DNA from: Pseudomonas fluorescens
GTDB lineage: Bacteria; Pseudomonadota; Gammaproteobacteria; Pseudomonadales; Pseudomonadaceae
Direction: 5' to 3'
Assembly: GCF_902497875.1 (NCBI RefSeq)
Contig: NZ_CABVHY010000005.1
Span: 124,001-188,000 of the forward strand
DNA length: 64,000 bases
Made by a program: the position numbers and the translations under genes. Below are positions 52,672-60,605 of this stretch, in pieces. The stretch's first letter is position 1, and each line of letters starts with the position of its first letter. The notes beneath the pieces were generated by a model that searched no databases, had not been told where the DNA came from, and saw nothing but the letters and a program-made list of their open reading frames with translations.

Positions 52672-53892
52672 ATGCTGAAACGTATAAATACTACCGAGCT
52701 CTGCCTGGGTATGCACGTCAGTGAATTGTGTGGCTCCTGGATGGACCACCCCTTCTGGAGAGATCGATTCACCCTGACTAACGAACACGAACTGCAGCAG
52801 ATCCTGCACTCTTCCATCACGCAGGTCTGGATCGACACGAGCAAGGGGCTCGATGTGCTTGAGGGGCATCCGAGCCTGTCGGTCGAAGAGGTCGAGCGCA
52901 TAGCCGAGGTTCGTTTGGAGGCCGTTGTCGGAAAACAGCCACCATCCCATGTCAGCATGGAAGATGAAGTCGTGGCGGCATTCAGTATCTGTGCCCGGTC
53001 CAAGGCAGCGGTAGTGCAGATGTTCAGTCATGCGCGCATGGGGGCGGTGATCGAACAGGAGCAGATCGTCAGCCTGGTCGACGAGATTTCCGATTCGATT
53101 CTGCGTCACCCCAATGCCTTGATTAGCCTGGCACGTCTGAAGAATGCCGACGAGTACACCTACATGCATTCGGTGGCCGTGTGTGCGCTGATGATTGCCC
53201 TGGCGCGGCAACTGGGGCTTGGCGAAGAGCTGGTGCATGAAGCGGGTATCGCCGGGCTGCTGCATGACATCGGCAAGGTGACCATTTCCGACGACATTCT
53301 CAATAAACCCGGAAAGCTCACCAGTAACGAGTACGCAACGGTCTGCAATCACCCCGAGGCGGGTGCGGCGATCCTGGTCTCCTGCCAGCACGTCAGCGCC
53401 CTGGTGGTGGATGCGTGCCTGCATCACCACGAAAAAGTCGACGGCAGCGGCTACCCCAGGCATCTCGATGGCGAACGGATCAGTCTATTGGCGCGCATGG
53501 CGGCCGTCTGCGATGTCTATGATGCCATTACCTCGGATCGACCTTACAAACGCGGTTGGGGGCCGGCGGAATCCATCCACAAAATGGCGGAATGGCACGG
53601 TCATTTTGATGAAAAGGTATTCCAGGCCTTTGTCAGGACCGTCGGGATTTATCCGGTGGGGTCCCTGGTACGACTGGCAAGCGGGGCGCTGGGGGTGGTG
53701 ATCGAACAACATGAAAAGTCGTTGTTGACGCCCAAAGTGAAGGTGTTTTTTTTAACCAAGGGGCGCACCCCGATTTCGCCGAAAGTGGTCGACCTGGCCA
53801 AGACTGCGGGCCTCGACAAGATTGTTGCCCGTGAGTCGCCCGAAGCCTGGGGGTTTCGCAACCTCGACGAGTTATGGGGAGGCAGGCGCTAG
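52672..53892 (+). CDS. HD-GYP c-di-GMP phosphodiesterase
   Basis: 406 residues. An N-terminal DUF3391-type region (1-130, INTTELCLGMHVSELCGSWMDHPFWRDRF) precedes an HD-GYP domain (about 140-330) with HSVAV (167), HDIGK (~199-203), HPEAGA, HHHEKVDGSGYP (~250-262) and DVYDAITSDRPYK. All metal-binding and GYP residues appear present, so it should hydrolyse c-di-GMP. It follows the hybrid kinase by 54 bases and probably is part of the same transcript, linking the phosphorelay to second-messenger turnover. Confidence 0.92.
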   Translation: MLKRINTTELCLGMHVSELCGSWMDHPFWRDRFTLTNEHELQQILHSSITQVWIDTSKGLDVLEGHPSLSVEEVERIAEVRLEAVVGKQPPSHVSMEDEVVAAFSICARSKAAVVQMFSHARMGAVIEQEQIVSLVDEISDSILRHPNALISLARLKNADEYTYMHSVAVCALMIALARQLGLGEELVHEAGIAGLLHDIGKVTISDDILNKPGKLTSNEYATVCNHPEAGAAILVSCQHVSALVVDACLHHHEKVDGSGYPRHLDGERISLLARMAAVCDVYDAITSDRPYKRGWGPAESIHKMAEWHGHFDEKVFQAFVRTVGIYPVGSLVRLASGALGVVIEQHEKSLLTPKVKVFFLTKGRTPISPKVVDLAKTAGLDKIVARESPEAWGFRNLDELWGGRR

Positions 53893-53981
53893 AGTGGGCT
53901 TACAGGCCCGATCACCTCTCAGCGCCCGGTGGTTTACTGTACTCGCCGCTCTCAAAAACGCTGCTGATACAATGTTTTCAG

Positions 53982-54656
53982 TTATCTGATGAAAGCTTGC
54001 AAATCATTGGTCAGCTTGTCGATCGCCAGTTTGAAATCCTTAGTGGTGATCTTCTGGCTGGCGTTTGACAGTGTGCTGCCAAAGACTTTGCGCACCACTT
54101 TGGCCACGGTCTGGTTGTTGCTGGCATCGATAAACTCGGCCTCGATGAACAGCGTGGTGTCCTGATCGCGATGGCCACTGACAGCGGAAACACCCCCCAC
54201 CACGGCAGCGACCGGAACCACTTCATACCACCTCATGCCTTCGTTTTCGGCATTCACCCCGGTGATCGCCGCGCGCAAGATCAAGGTTTTTGAACCGGCC
54301 GGCGCTGATTTTGCGCTCGAGACAACCCGATACTTCTGGTCCAGCACGCCTTTGGCCTTGCTGGTCATGTAGTTCTGCAGCTCGTCCAGGGTTTGCCGGT
54401 TAACCCGCTCGTTGGGCTGTGGCGCCGGGTAGAGCTCCAGCTTGTTGAAAGCCACGGTGTTATAGGCATTTGCATTCCAGGACGGGCTCACCCAGCGCAT
54501 GGCTGTTTCGCCGCTGGTGGTGGTGACCTGCTGCAAGTTGTTGTAGTTGGACAGGAAGCCGGAATACTGCTCACGCTCGGTGACTTTCGAGGTGCAACCG
54601 CCGAGCAGCAGGCTGGCCAGCGCAGCGCCAATAAACAGTTTTCGGGACAGATTCAT
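53982..54656 (-). CDS. DUF3313 family lipoprotein
   Basis: 224 residues. Lipoprotein signal MNLSRKLFIGAALASLLLGGC with lipobox LLGGC and Cys21; Thr-Ser after the Cys suggests outer-membrane sorting. The mature part is a DUF3313 domain (YSGFLSNYNNLQQVTT, MRWVSPSWNANAYNTVAFNKLELYP, FIEAEFIDASNNQTVAKVVRKVFG). Function unknown in the family. It converges on the HD-GYP gene. Confidence 0.85.
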   Translation of the reverse strand: MNLSRKLFIGAALASLLLGGCTSKVTEREQYSGFLSNYNNLQQVTTTSGETAMRWVSPSWNANAYNTVAFNKLELYPAPQPNERVNRQTLDELQNYMTSKAKGVLDQKYRVVSSAKSAPAGSKTLILRAAITGVNAENEGMRWYEVVPVAAVVGGVSAVSGHRDQDTTLFIEAEFIDASNNQTVAKVVRKVFGSTLSNASQKITTKDFKLAIDKLTNDLQAFIR

Positions 54657-54686
54657 AGTGGTGTGTGCTCCATGGATTAAGTCGTT

Positions 54687-54971
54687 TTACTCGGTAGCTG
54701 GGCATTCGAAACGCCAGGTCATGTTTCCGGTCACGGCTTGAATCCAGGCATTGTCGAACTGACCGGAAGTTCGCGTGCCTGATGTGGGTTTGGTCTGGTC
54801 CGCCGGCATGCCGCGGAGCCAGACCATGGCCCAGTTGACATTGATGTCAGTGACCTTGTTCAGAGCATAGGTGGCTCCGGCCGCAATGCGCCAGGATTCG
54901 CCCATGGGCACGGTAAAAGTTCGGTTGCCATCCGAAACGGCGCTGCTGTCGTACGCCACACCGACAGTCAC
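54687..54971 (-). pseudogene. FadL-family outer membrane transporter, C-terminal remnant
   Basis: About 94 residues corresponding to the last strands of an OmpP1/FadL-type barrel (VGVAYDSSAVSDGNRTFTVPMGESWRIAAGATYALNKVTDINVNWAMVWL) ending in TGNMTWRFECPATE. A complete FadL has 400-450 residues. Homology ends near 54970 and the MAPEG gene begins 60 bases beyond, so the 5' part was lost in a rearrangement. No ribosome site precedes the frame. Confidence 0.7.
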
Positions 54972-55032
54972 GCACAGAGTGCGGCCAAGGACGGATAGTG
55001 TGAATAATTTCCAATACGGTACAGCGCTATAT

Positions 55033-55455
55033 TCATACGCCGTAACAAGCGGCTATAACAATGAGCGCGAGAAAACAGACCAACTGAACGCAAAAGAAGG
55101 TAAACCGAACCGCCACGAAGGTATCGGTTTGCACATGGGATACGTGAACCAGAGACTGGCACACGCGCGCGATCAGGACGATGATGGATAAGTAGCTCAC
55201 TGCAGGGCCGTCGACCCCAAGGGCAGAAATCACCAACACGATGGCGCCAAAGACCGGCAGATTTTCCACACAATTCGCGTGTGCTCTTGTCCCGCGCCGA
55301 TACCAATCCTCGCCTTCGAGCTGATCGCTTCGGAAAGAGGCAATCGGAACATTCGAGAACAGGATTGCGACCCAGCGATACACCCCGACGGTTGCCATCA
55401 ACAGCAGCAAAGTCCAGGTCGCAAATCCAAGCAACATCCACATCGGTATCGTCAT
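55033..55455 (-). CDS. MAPEG family membrane protein
   Basis: 140 residues from ATG 55455, chosen over ATG 55464 because GAGG lies 9 bases before it. Four membrane helices (about 4-27, 60-82, 84-105, 115-138) and the MAPEG signature region ...RGTRAHANCVENLPVFGAIVLV with Glu-Asn. MAPEG proteins are small glutathione-dependent or eicosanoid-related membrane enzymes in eukaryotes; bacterial members are mostly undefined. Co-directional with the diiron gene, 80 bases downstream of it. Confidence 0.85.
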   Translation of the reverse strand: MTIPMWMLLGFATWTLLLLMATVGVYRWVAILFSNVPIASFRSDQLEGEDWYRRGTRAHANCVENLPVFGAIVLVISALGVDGPAVSYLSIIVLIARVCQSLVHVSHVQTDTFVAVRFTFFCVQLVCFLALIVIAACYGV

Positions 55456-55535
55456 GGCTGCCATCCTCGATCAATCGTTTTCAGCACGTCATCCCACAGC
55501 CGCGCGGCCGGCGCGTAGTCGGTCGCCCCTGTCGA

Positions 55536-56489
55536 TCAATTGCTCATGATGGGCGCCAGTGCGGACTGAATCATGGACATCTGTGCGGGTGTTGTCATGC
55601 GCGTGAGCAGCCGGCCAAAGTGTGGATGTTGCACACCCGAAATAATGTATTGCCAGCGGTAGGCGCCCAGCACGCAGGCTTTGATTTGCGCTGTCTCATC
55701 GACACTGAACGATCGTGAGACATTTCGAATAAAGTAGTCGGCATCGGATGCCGATTGTGCCTGCAGGATTGCGTCGACGGCCGTCACCAGCGCAATCAGA
55801 TCGTTCACTGCCTGGTCGCGTTCGGCTGGCGAGAGTTTCGCGTGTTCCGCCTTCCACTCCAGTTCATCGAGTACGACGTGCCGGCTTTCATCCTTCCAGT
55901 GAAATTTGAAGACATCCTTGAACAGTGGGCACAACTCCTCGCGCGGGGCGATGCTTTGCACGTAGTGCGCCTGAACAAACAGCTCGATATGACAGGTCAG
56001 CGCCAGCACCGACCAGGTGCTGGCCGCAAGTACCGCGCGCGCCACAGCGTTTGGATCGGCAACTTGCCGATATCCCGCTGGCAATTGCGAACCCATCATC
56101 GTCTCCATGCGCCGGAACAGCTCCTGGTGCTTGATCTCCTCGTTGGAAAAGCGCACCAGCGCTTCGAGTGCGAGCTGATCGTCAAACACATGGGCCCGAC
56201 CTTGATCGAGCATTTTGGCACTGATAAAACGCTCGACCAGGCCAAAGATATACGCATAGGTTCGGCCCTGAATCTGACTGAGCAGGCGCGCCTCGTCCGC
56301 GGCGAGAAAGGTCAGGCGGTCGATCCTCGATAGTCCGTCAGGCAAGAATTTGCGCGAGAAGTCGAAGCTGCGGTCCTGTAGCAAATCGCGATCGATCTGC
56401 CATTCCGCTTTCTTCGATGATCTGACAAGTTGAGCATAACGGGCGGCGTTGCCCGAATCCGGGCCGGGTATGTTGGCAACGGTGTTCAT
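55536..56489 (-). CDS. Diiron oxygenase-like (AurF/ferritin-like) protein
   Basis: 317 residues, all helical. Metal-ligand candidates are in FSNEEIKHQELFRRME (about 114-129, E-x2-H), HIELFV (about 168) and the KDESRHVVLDELEW block (about 197-210, E-x2-H). This pattern matches the AurF/CmlI diiron oxygenase family or a near relative, which N-oxygenate or hydroxylate organic substrates. The substrate is unknown. It is divergent from an AraC regulator 199 bases away that probably controls it together with the MAPEG gene. Confidence 0.75.
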   Translation of the reverse strand: MNTVANIPGPDSGNAARYAQLVRSSKKAEWQIDRDLLQDRSFDFSRKFLPDGLSRIDRLTFLAADEARLLSQIQGRTYAYIFGLVERFISAKMLDQGRAHVFDDQLALEALVRFSNEEIKHQELFRRMETMMGSQLPAGYRQVADPNAVARAVLAASTWSVLALTCHIELFVQAHYVQSIAPREELCPLFKDVFKFHWKDESRHVVLDELEWKAEHAKLSPAERDQAVNDLIALVTAVDAILQAQSASDADYFIRNVSRSFSVDETAQIKACVLGAYRWQYIISGVQHPHFGRLLTRMTTPAQMSMIQSALAPIMSN

Positions 56490-56688
56490 ATTGATCTCCT
56501 GCTTCCCTGGTCGAGTCGGGATAGGGCAATTACGGTTAACGTCGGAGCCAATGACCCTTGGTGAAGCGTCTGGGGATCGTCTCGATCACTGAGTCCACGT
56601 TGGTGCTAATCTAGGCCTCGCCCTTCAGGCGATGAATGCCCCGTGCGCCTGATTACATGCTCCGGACTCCGGAAAGGAGGGCTGGCAA

Positions 56689-57645
56689 TTGTTGGATGCG
56701 CTTTCTGATGTCTTGCGTGTGATTCGGCTGTCTGGAGGGGTCTTCCTCGAGGCGGAATTCACTGCGCCCTGGTGCATCAACGGAAGAATCTCTGCAGACG
56801 ATTGCAAACCGTTCCTGGCGGCACCTCGACATGTCATTGCGTCGCATTTTGTCGCCGCCGGAAACATGCAATTGCGTATCGACGGTGGTGCCGCCCTCGA
56901 CGTGCGGGCAGGCGAACTCATTCTGCTTCCTCGCAATGACGTTCATACTTTTGGCAGTGATCTAAGCATTGCGCCCATGTCGGCGCGCGAAGTTATTCAA
57001 CCGCCGGAAGTCGGCGGCATTTCACGAATCAAGTACGGTGGGGGCGGCGAGGCCACACAGTTATTGTGCGGATTCCTCGGCTCTGAAATACCCTTCAGTC
57101 CGTTGCTTTCGTCGCTGCCATCCTTATTGAAACTGGACGTACGCGCGACGCCTTCGGGCGCCTGGATTGAAAGCTCATTCCGTTTCGCTGTCAGTGAGAT
57201 CGCGGCAGGACGCGTCGGCTCGGCAACGGTCATCGCCAAGCTCTCCGAATTGCTATTCGTCGAAGCCGTCAGCCAGTATGTCGCGAGCCTCCCCGCTGAG
57301 CGGCGCGGGTGGCTGGCGGGTTTGCGAGATCCGCATATCGGGCGCGCACTGGCGCTGCTCCATGCTCGTCCAACCGAGGGCTGGACTGCAGAAGCCCTGG
57401 CGCTTGAAGTGGGCATGTCGCGCTCGGTATTCGCCGAGCGATTCACGGCATTGGTCGGACAGCCACCGATGCAATACCTGACGCTCTGGCGTATGCACGT
57501 GGCGGCTCAACAGCTGCGCGAAGGTCGCGGTAATGTGGCGCAAATCGGCTTTGCGGTTGGCTACGAATCCGAAGCCGCGTTCAGCCGTGCATTCAAACGC
57601 CAGTTCGGCACATCACCCGGCACTTGGCGCAGACAATCAGCATGA
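56689..57645 (+). CDS. AraC-family regulator with cupin sensing domain
   Basis: 318 residues. N-terminal cupin_6-type domain (about 5-180) and C-terminal AraC helix-turn-helix region (about 215-315: WTAEALALEVGMSRSVFAERFTALVGQPPMQYLTLWRM, VAQIGFAVGYESEAAFSRAFKRQFGTSPGTWRR). The start is a TTG at 56689: a full AAAGGAGG ends eight bases before it and no ATG or GTG fits. Divergent from the diiron gene, so that unit is the likely target. Confidence 0.88.
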   Translation: MLDALSDVLRVIRLSGGVFLEAEFTAPWCINGRISADDCKPFLAAPRHVIASHFVAAGNMQLRIDGGAALDVRAGELILLPRNDVHTFGSDLSIAPMSAREVIQPPEVGGISRIKYGGGGEATQLLCGFLGSEIPFSPLLSSLPSLLKLDVRATPSGAWIESSFRFAVSEIAAGRVGSATVIAKLSELLFVEAVSQYVASLPAERRGWLAGLRDPHIGRALALLHARPTEGWTAEALALEVGMSRSVFAERFTALVGQPPMQYLTLWRMHVAAQQLREGRGNVAQIGFAVGYESEAAFSRAFKRQFGTSPGTWRRQSA

Positions 57646-57868
57646 GAAGTAGCAGCGTCCAGCAGATAGAAAGAATCGTCGATGGTGCCGATTTGGTTGC
57701 TGCGCCGAGCATTGTTGCGGTGCTCGTTTCAGCGGGAACTTCAGGGTAATGGCCAGGTCAATAGAGGCCCTGCATCGGTGATGATGGGGCAGTGACCAAC
57801 CCCAGCCGAGCAGCGCTGGAGGCCTGTTTTACGACAGTGCCGTCCGAGATCAGCCGAGTCCTCCCCTG

Positions 57869-58633
57869 ATGCCAACCAAGAGTTTTCTGCCGGGTCTTAT
57901 CCTGGCGTTCTGCGCAGCCGCGTCGCTTTGCTCGGTTGGTGCCGAGCGAAGGGCTTCCGCGCAAAGTAACAACGCATCAATCACCCTGATGGAATCCGCC
58001 TCGCAGCAGTATGCAGATGGCCAGTTGGACCAAGCCGCTGCCACGCTGGAGCGTGCGCTGCATATCCAGCCGAACAATCCCGCGACGCTGCACTACCTGG
58101 GTGTGTTGCGTCTTCAGCAGGGGCAGTACCAGCAGGCTGAAGCGCTGGCGACGCGCTCCAACATGCGGGTTGGTCGCAACGTCGCGTTACGCAACCGCAA
58201 CATCCAATTGATCCAGGCGGCGCAGAAGGCCCAGGCTTCGAGCACCCCACCCAACACTGAAGAGGATCGGGTTGCAGTACAGAAGGGTCTGGAAGCGGAA
58301 GCCGAAAGGCGCCGCGAGGCAGAAACTGCCGCTGCTAAACAATCCGCTGCGGACACTGAGCGCCACGCCGGCACCGTTGCTCGCGCAGAGGCGCAGTGGC
58401 TATCGGACTCGCCGGCGGGTGGCAGGCCACGTCCCGAAGGACAATTGCCAGTGGCTTCCGTCGAGCCAGAATCCGCGTCTGATGAGGTTGAGATTCCCCG
58501 CGGCCATTGGCCGCCTCCGGGTAAATGCCGAATCTGGTTTGCTGATCGCCCGCCGGGGCATCAGCCCGCACCCGGCAAGTGCAAGAAATTGCAAAAGCGG
58601 GTTCCGTTCGGGGCCTACCTGGTGCGCGGCTGA
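57869..58633 (+). CDS. Exported TPR protein with PPGKC-type tail
   Basis: 254 residues. Signal peptide 1-~31 (LPGLILAFCAAASLCSVGA..ASA). Two TPR units at about 37-100 (YADGQLDQAAATLERALHIQPNNPATLHYLGVLRLQQGQYQQAEALATRS), a charged coiled-coil (130-170), and a tail with two related motifs GHWPPPGKCRIWFADRPPG and GHQPAPGKCKKL. The tail motif is seen in exported proteins of unknown function. No clear ribosome site before the ATG, so the start is not certain. Confidence 0.7.
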   Translation: MPTKSFLPGLILAFCAAASLCSVGAERRASAQSNNASITLMESASQQYADGQLDQAAATLERALHIQPNNPATLHYLGVLRLQQGQYQQAEALATRSNMRVGRNVALRNRNIQLIQAAQKAQASSTPPNTEEDRVAVQKGLEAEAERRREAETAAAKQSAADTERHAGTVARAEAQWLSDSPAGGRPRPEGQLPVASVEPESASDEVEIPRGHWPPPGKCRIWFADRPPGHQPAPGKCKKLQKRVPFGAYLVRG

Positions 58634-58663
58634 GTTCACGCAGGGACATCATAGGCCCCAAAC

Positions 58664-58969
58664 TCAGTGACCCTCGATCAATTCCCCGAACAGTTCCCTG
58701 ACCTTCGTACGTGCATTGATGAGTGCACCACGGCCTGCCTCGGTAATGTCATACACACGCCGCCCACGTCGCCCGGTACGTTCGGAGTGCGAGGATAAAT
58801 AGCCCTTCTTTTCCAGACCATGCAGCATCGGATAAAGCGTCCCGGGGCTCATCTCGTACCCGTGGTGCCTCAGCTCTTCAATCAGACCCAGCCCAAAAAC
58901 GGATTCCTTGGCGGCATGATGGAGGATGTGTAGGCGGATCAAGCCACAGTAGAGGTCTTTGTCGGTCAT
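58664..58969 (-). CDS. PadR-family transcriptional regulator
   Basis: 101 residues: a PadR winged helix (LIRLHILHHAAKESVFGLGLIEELRHHGYEMSPGTLYPMLHGLEKKGYLSSHSE, GRRGRRVYDITEAGRGAL) without the longer C-terminal dimerisation region, so subfamily 1-short type. Second gene of the chrA-padR unit, 10 bases after the chrA stop. It probably represses its own operon through the palindrome at 60220-60253. Confidence 0.9.
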   Translation of the reverse strand: MTDKDLYCGLIRLHILHHAAKESVFGLGLIEELRHHGYEMSPGTLYPMLHGLEKKGYLSSHSERTGRRGRRVYDITEAGRGALINARTKVRELFGELIEGH

Positions 58970-58979
58970 TTCTCACGCC

Positions 58980-60188
58980 TCACAACGCAACACTCAAAAA
59001 CCACCCCGCGAGCCCGCTTCCAACGACGACCAGCCACGTCGGGAGTTTCCAGAACATCAGCGCAACGAGGGCGACCAGTGCCAAACCGAAGTCTTGAGGC
59101 TGGAAAATGGCACTCGTCCATACAGGCTGATAGAGCGCGGCCAACAGCAGACCGACTACCGCCGCATTCACTCCGGCCAGCGCGGCCTGTGTGCGCAAAC
59201 TCTGGCGTAACCGTTCCCAGAAAGGCAAGGCGCCGAAAATCAACAAGAAGGACGGCGCGAAGATCGCCAGCAAGCAGATCATGCCGCCGATCCAGCCTGA
59301 AGGGGCGAGGCTCATCGACGCGCCGAGGAACGCGGCAAACGTGAACAAGGGGCCGGGTACGGCCTGCGCGGCGCCATACCCCGCAAGGAAGACTTCATTG
59401 CTAACCCAGCCGGAGGGTACTACCTCGGCTTGCAGCAGGGGCAGAACGACGTGACCACCACCGAATACCAGCGATCCGCTCCGGTAAAAGGCATCCACCA
59501 TCGCCACGGTTGGATTGGGCAGCAGCTGGGTCAAGAGCGGCAGGCCAACCAGCAATATCAGAAACAGCGACAGCCAGATCGCCCCGGCGCGGGGGCTGAT
59601 CGTAATCGGCAGTGGATCGTGCTCGGCACTCTGCTTGGGTTTGAACAACAGCAGGCCGGCAACACCCGCGGCGGCAATCACGCTGACCTGTCCCCAGGCG
59701 GACGGTTCAAGCAGGGCGACGCATGCAGCAATGGCCATGATGGTGACTCGCGGCACGTCCGCGCAAAGGTTTCGCGCCATGCCCCATACCGCTTGAGCAA
59801 CCACCGCGACGGCCACCACTTTGAGGCCATGCAGTGCGCCGGATGAGATGGCACTGCCGTAATGGGAAATGCCCAGCGCAAACAGGATCAGGGCAATAGC
59901 TGAAGGCAGGGTAAATCCAGCCCACGCAGCCAGCGCCCCGCAATACCCCGCCCGAGACATACCCAGCGCGATGCCGACCTGGCTGCTGGCTGGCCCTGGC
60001 AAGAATTGGCAGAGCGCCACCAAATCCGCGTAGCTGCGCTCACTCAGCCACTGCCGTCGTGTGACAAACTCATTGCGGAAGTAGCCTAGGTGCGCAATCG
60101 GACCGCCGAAAGAGGTGAGCCCAAGGCGCATGAAGATGAGAAACACCGACCATGCGCTGCTGCGGTGATCGGCATGAGAGTCGGCCAT
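58980..60188 (-). CDS. chrA: Chromate transporter ChrA
   Basis: 402 residues from ATG 60188 with GAGG 8 bases upstream; the longer frame to 60221 is not needed. Two CHR domains in tandem (bidomain, long-chain ChrA): the first with FMRLGLTSFGGPIAHLGYFRNEFVTRRQWLSERSYADLVALCQFLPGPASSQVGIALG, the second with YRSGSLVFGGGHVVLPLLQAEVV and GAAQAVPGPLFTFAAFLGA. About ten membrane helices. ChrA pumps chromate out of the cytoplasm. Paired with a PadR regulator, as in other bacteria. Confidence 0.93.
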   Translation of the reverse strand: MADSHADHRSSAWSVFLIFMRLGLTSFGGPIAHLGYFRNEFVTRRQWLSERSYADLVALCQFLPGPASSQVGIALGMSRAGYCGALAAWAGFTLPSAIALILFALGISHYGSAISSGALHGLKVVAVAVVAQAVWGMARNLCADVPRVTIMAIAACVALLEPSAWGQVSVIAAAGVAGLLLFKPKQSAEHDPLPITISPRAGAIWLSLFLILLVGLPLLTQLLPNPTVAMVDAFYRSGSLVFGGGHVVLPLLQAEVVPSGWVSNEVFLAGYGAAQAVPGPLFTFAAFLGASMSLAPSGWIGGMICLLAIFAPSFLLIFGALPFWERLRQSLRTQAALAGVNAAVVGLLLAALYQPVWTSAIFQPQDFGLALVALVALMFWKLPTWLVVVGSGLAGWFLSVAL

Positions 60189-60219
60189 GTAATCGCCTCT
60201 TGGTTCGAACAGGTGAATC

Positions 60220-60253
60220 AATAATCGAATTACGATAACGAACTTCGATTATT
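60220..60253. promoter_or_regulatory. Palindromic operator candidate of the chrA-padR operon
   Basis: AATAATCGAA (60220-60229) and TTCGATTATT (60244-60253) are perfect reverse complements with a 14-base spacer, centred about 48 bases upstream of the chrA ATG. The surrounding 100 bases are AT-rich. Position and symmetry suit repression by the PadR protein encoded in the same operon. Confidence 0.6.
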
Positions 60254-60518
60254 TAAAAAAGACACTCACGGGGGCTTGTCCTGATTCGCGCCTGTCGCGG
60301 CGCCTCCCTAACCAGGCATGCCCTTCTTCATACAACGCTGGGCTACTGATACTTGCGTTTGTTGTCACTCATTCTGAACCGTGACGTTCGCAGCGGCATC
60401 GCATGATGTTACCGTAATACTAACGACTGGCTTTATGCCATATCCGCCATATCCGCCATCTGCGCAGCACGGCATCCCACCAGGGATCAAAAAACCACTT
60501 AAAACATCAAGGCCCCTT
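60254..60518 (+). other. Gene-free region upstream of the adhesin gene
   Basis: 265 bases between the PadR operator candidate and the first likely adhesin codon. I see a short tandem CATATCCGC/CATATCCGC at about 60439-60459 but no clear promoter, terminator or gene. An open frame here lacks a ribosome site and family-like sequence before 60519. Confidence 0.4.
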
Positions 60519-60605
60519 ATGAATACCCCTCAACCACAAAATCTAATCGTATTCATTGACGCCGACACCCTGATCGCAGGGCAGTCCCTGGCACTGAAAT
60601 GGTGA
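60519..60605 (+). other. Possible true N-terminus of the adhesin, out of frame with the rest
   Basis: ATG 60519 has AAGG six bases upstream and starts a 28-codon frame (MNTPQPQNLIVFIDADTLIA.. ending ALKW) that meets TGA 60603-60605. The adhesin frame begins exactly there in another register (VISNLSDSIAW). One extra G in the TGG at 60600-60602 would join the two into one reading frame. The protein-like character of the 28 residues and the better ribosome site make this the likely original start. Confidence 0.45.
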
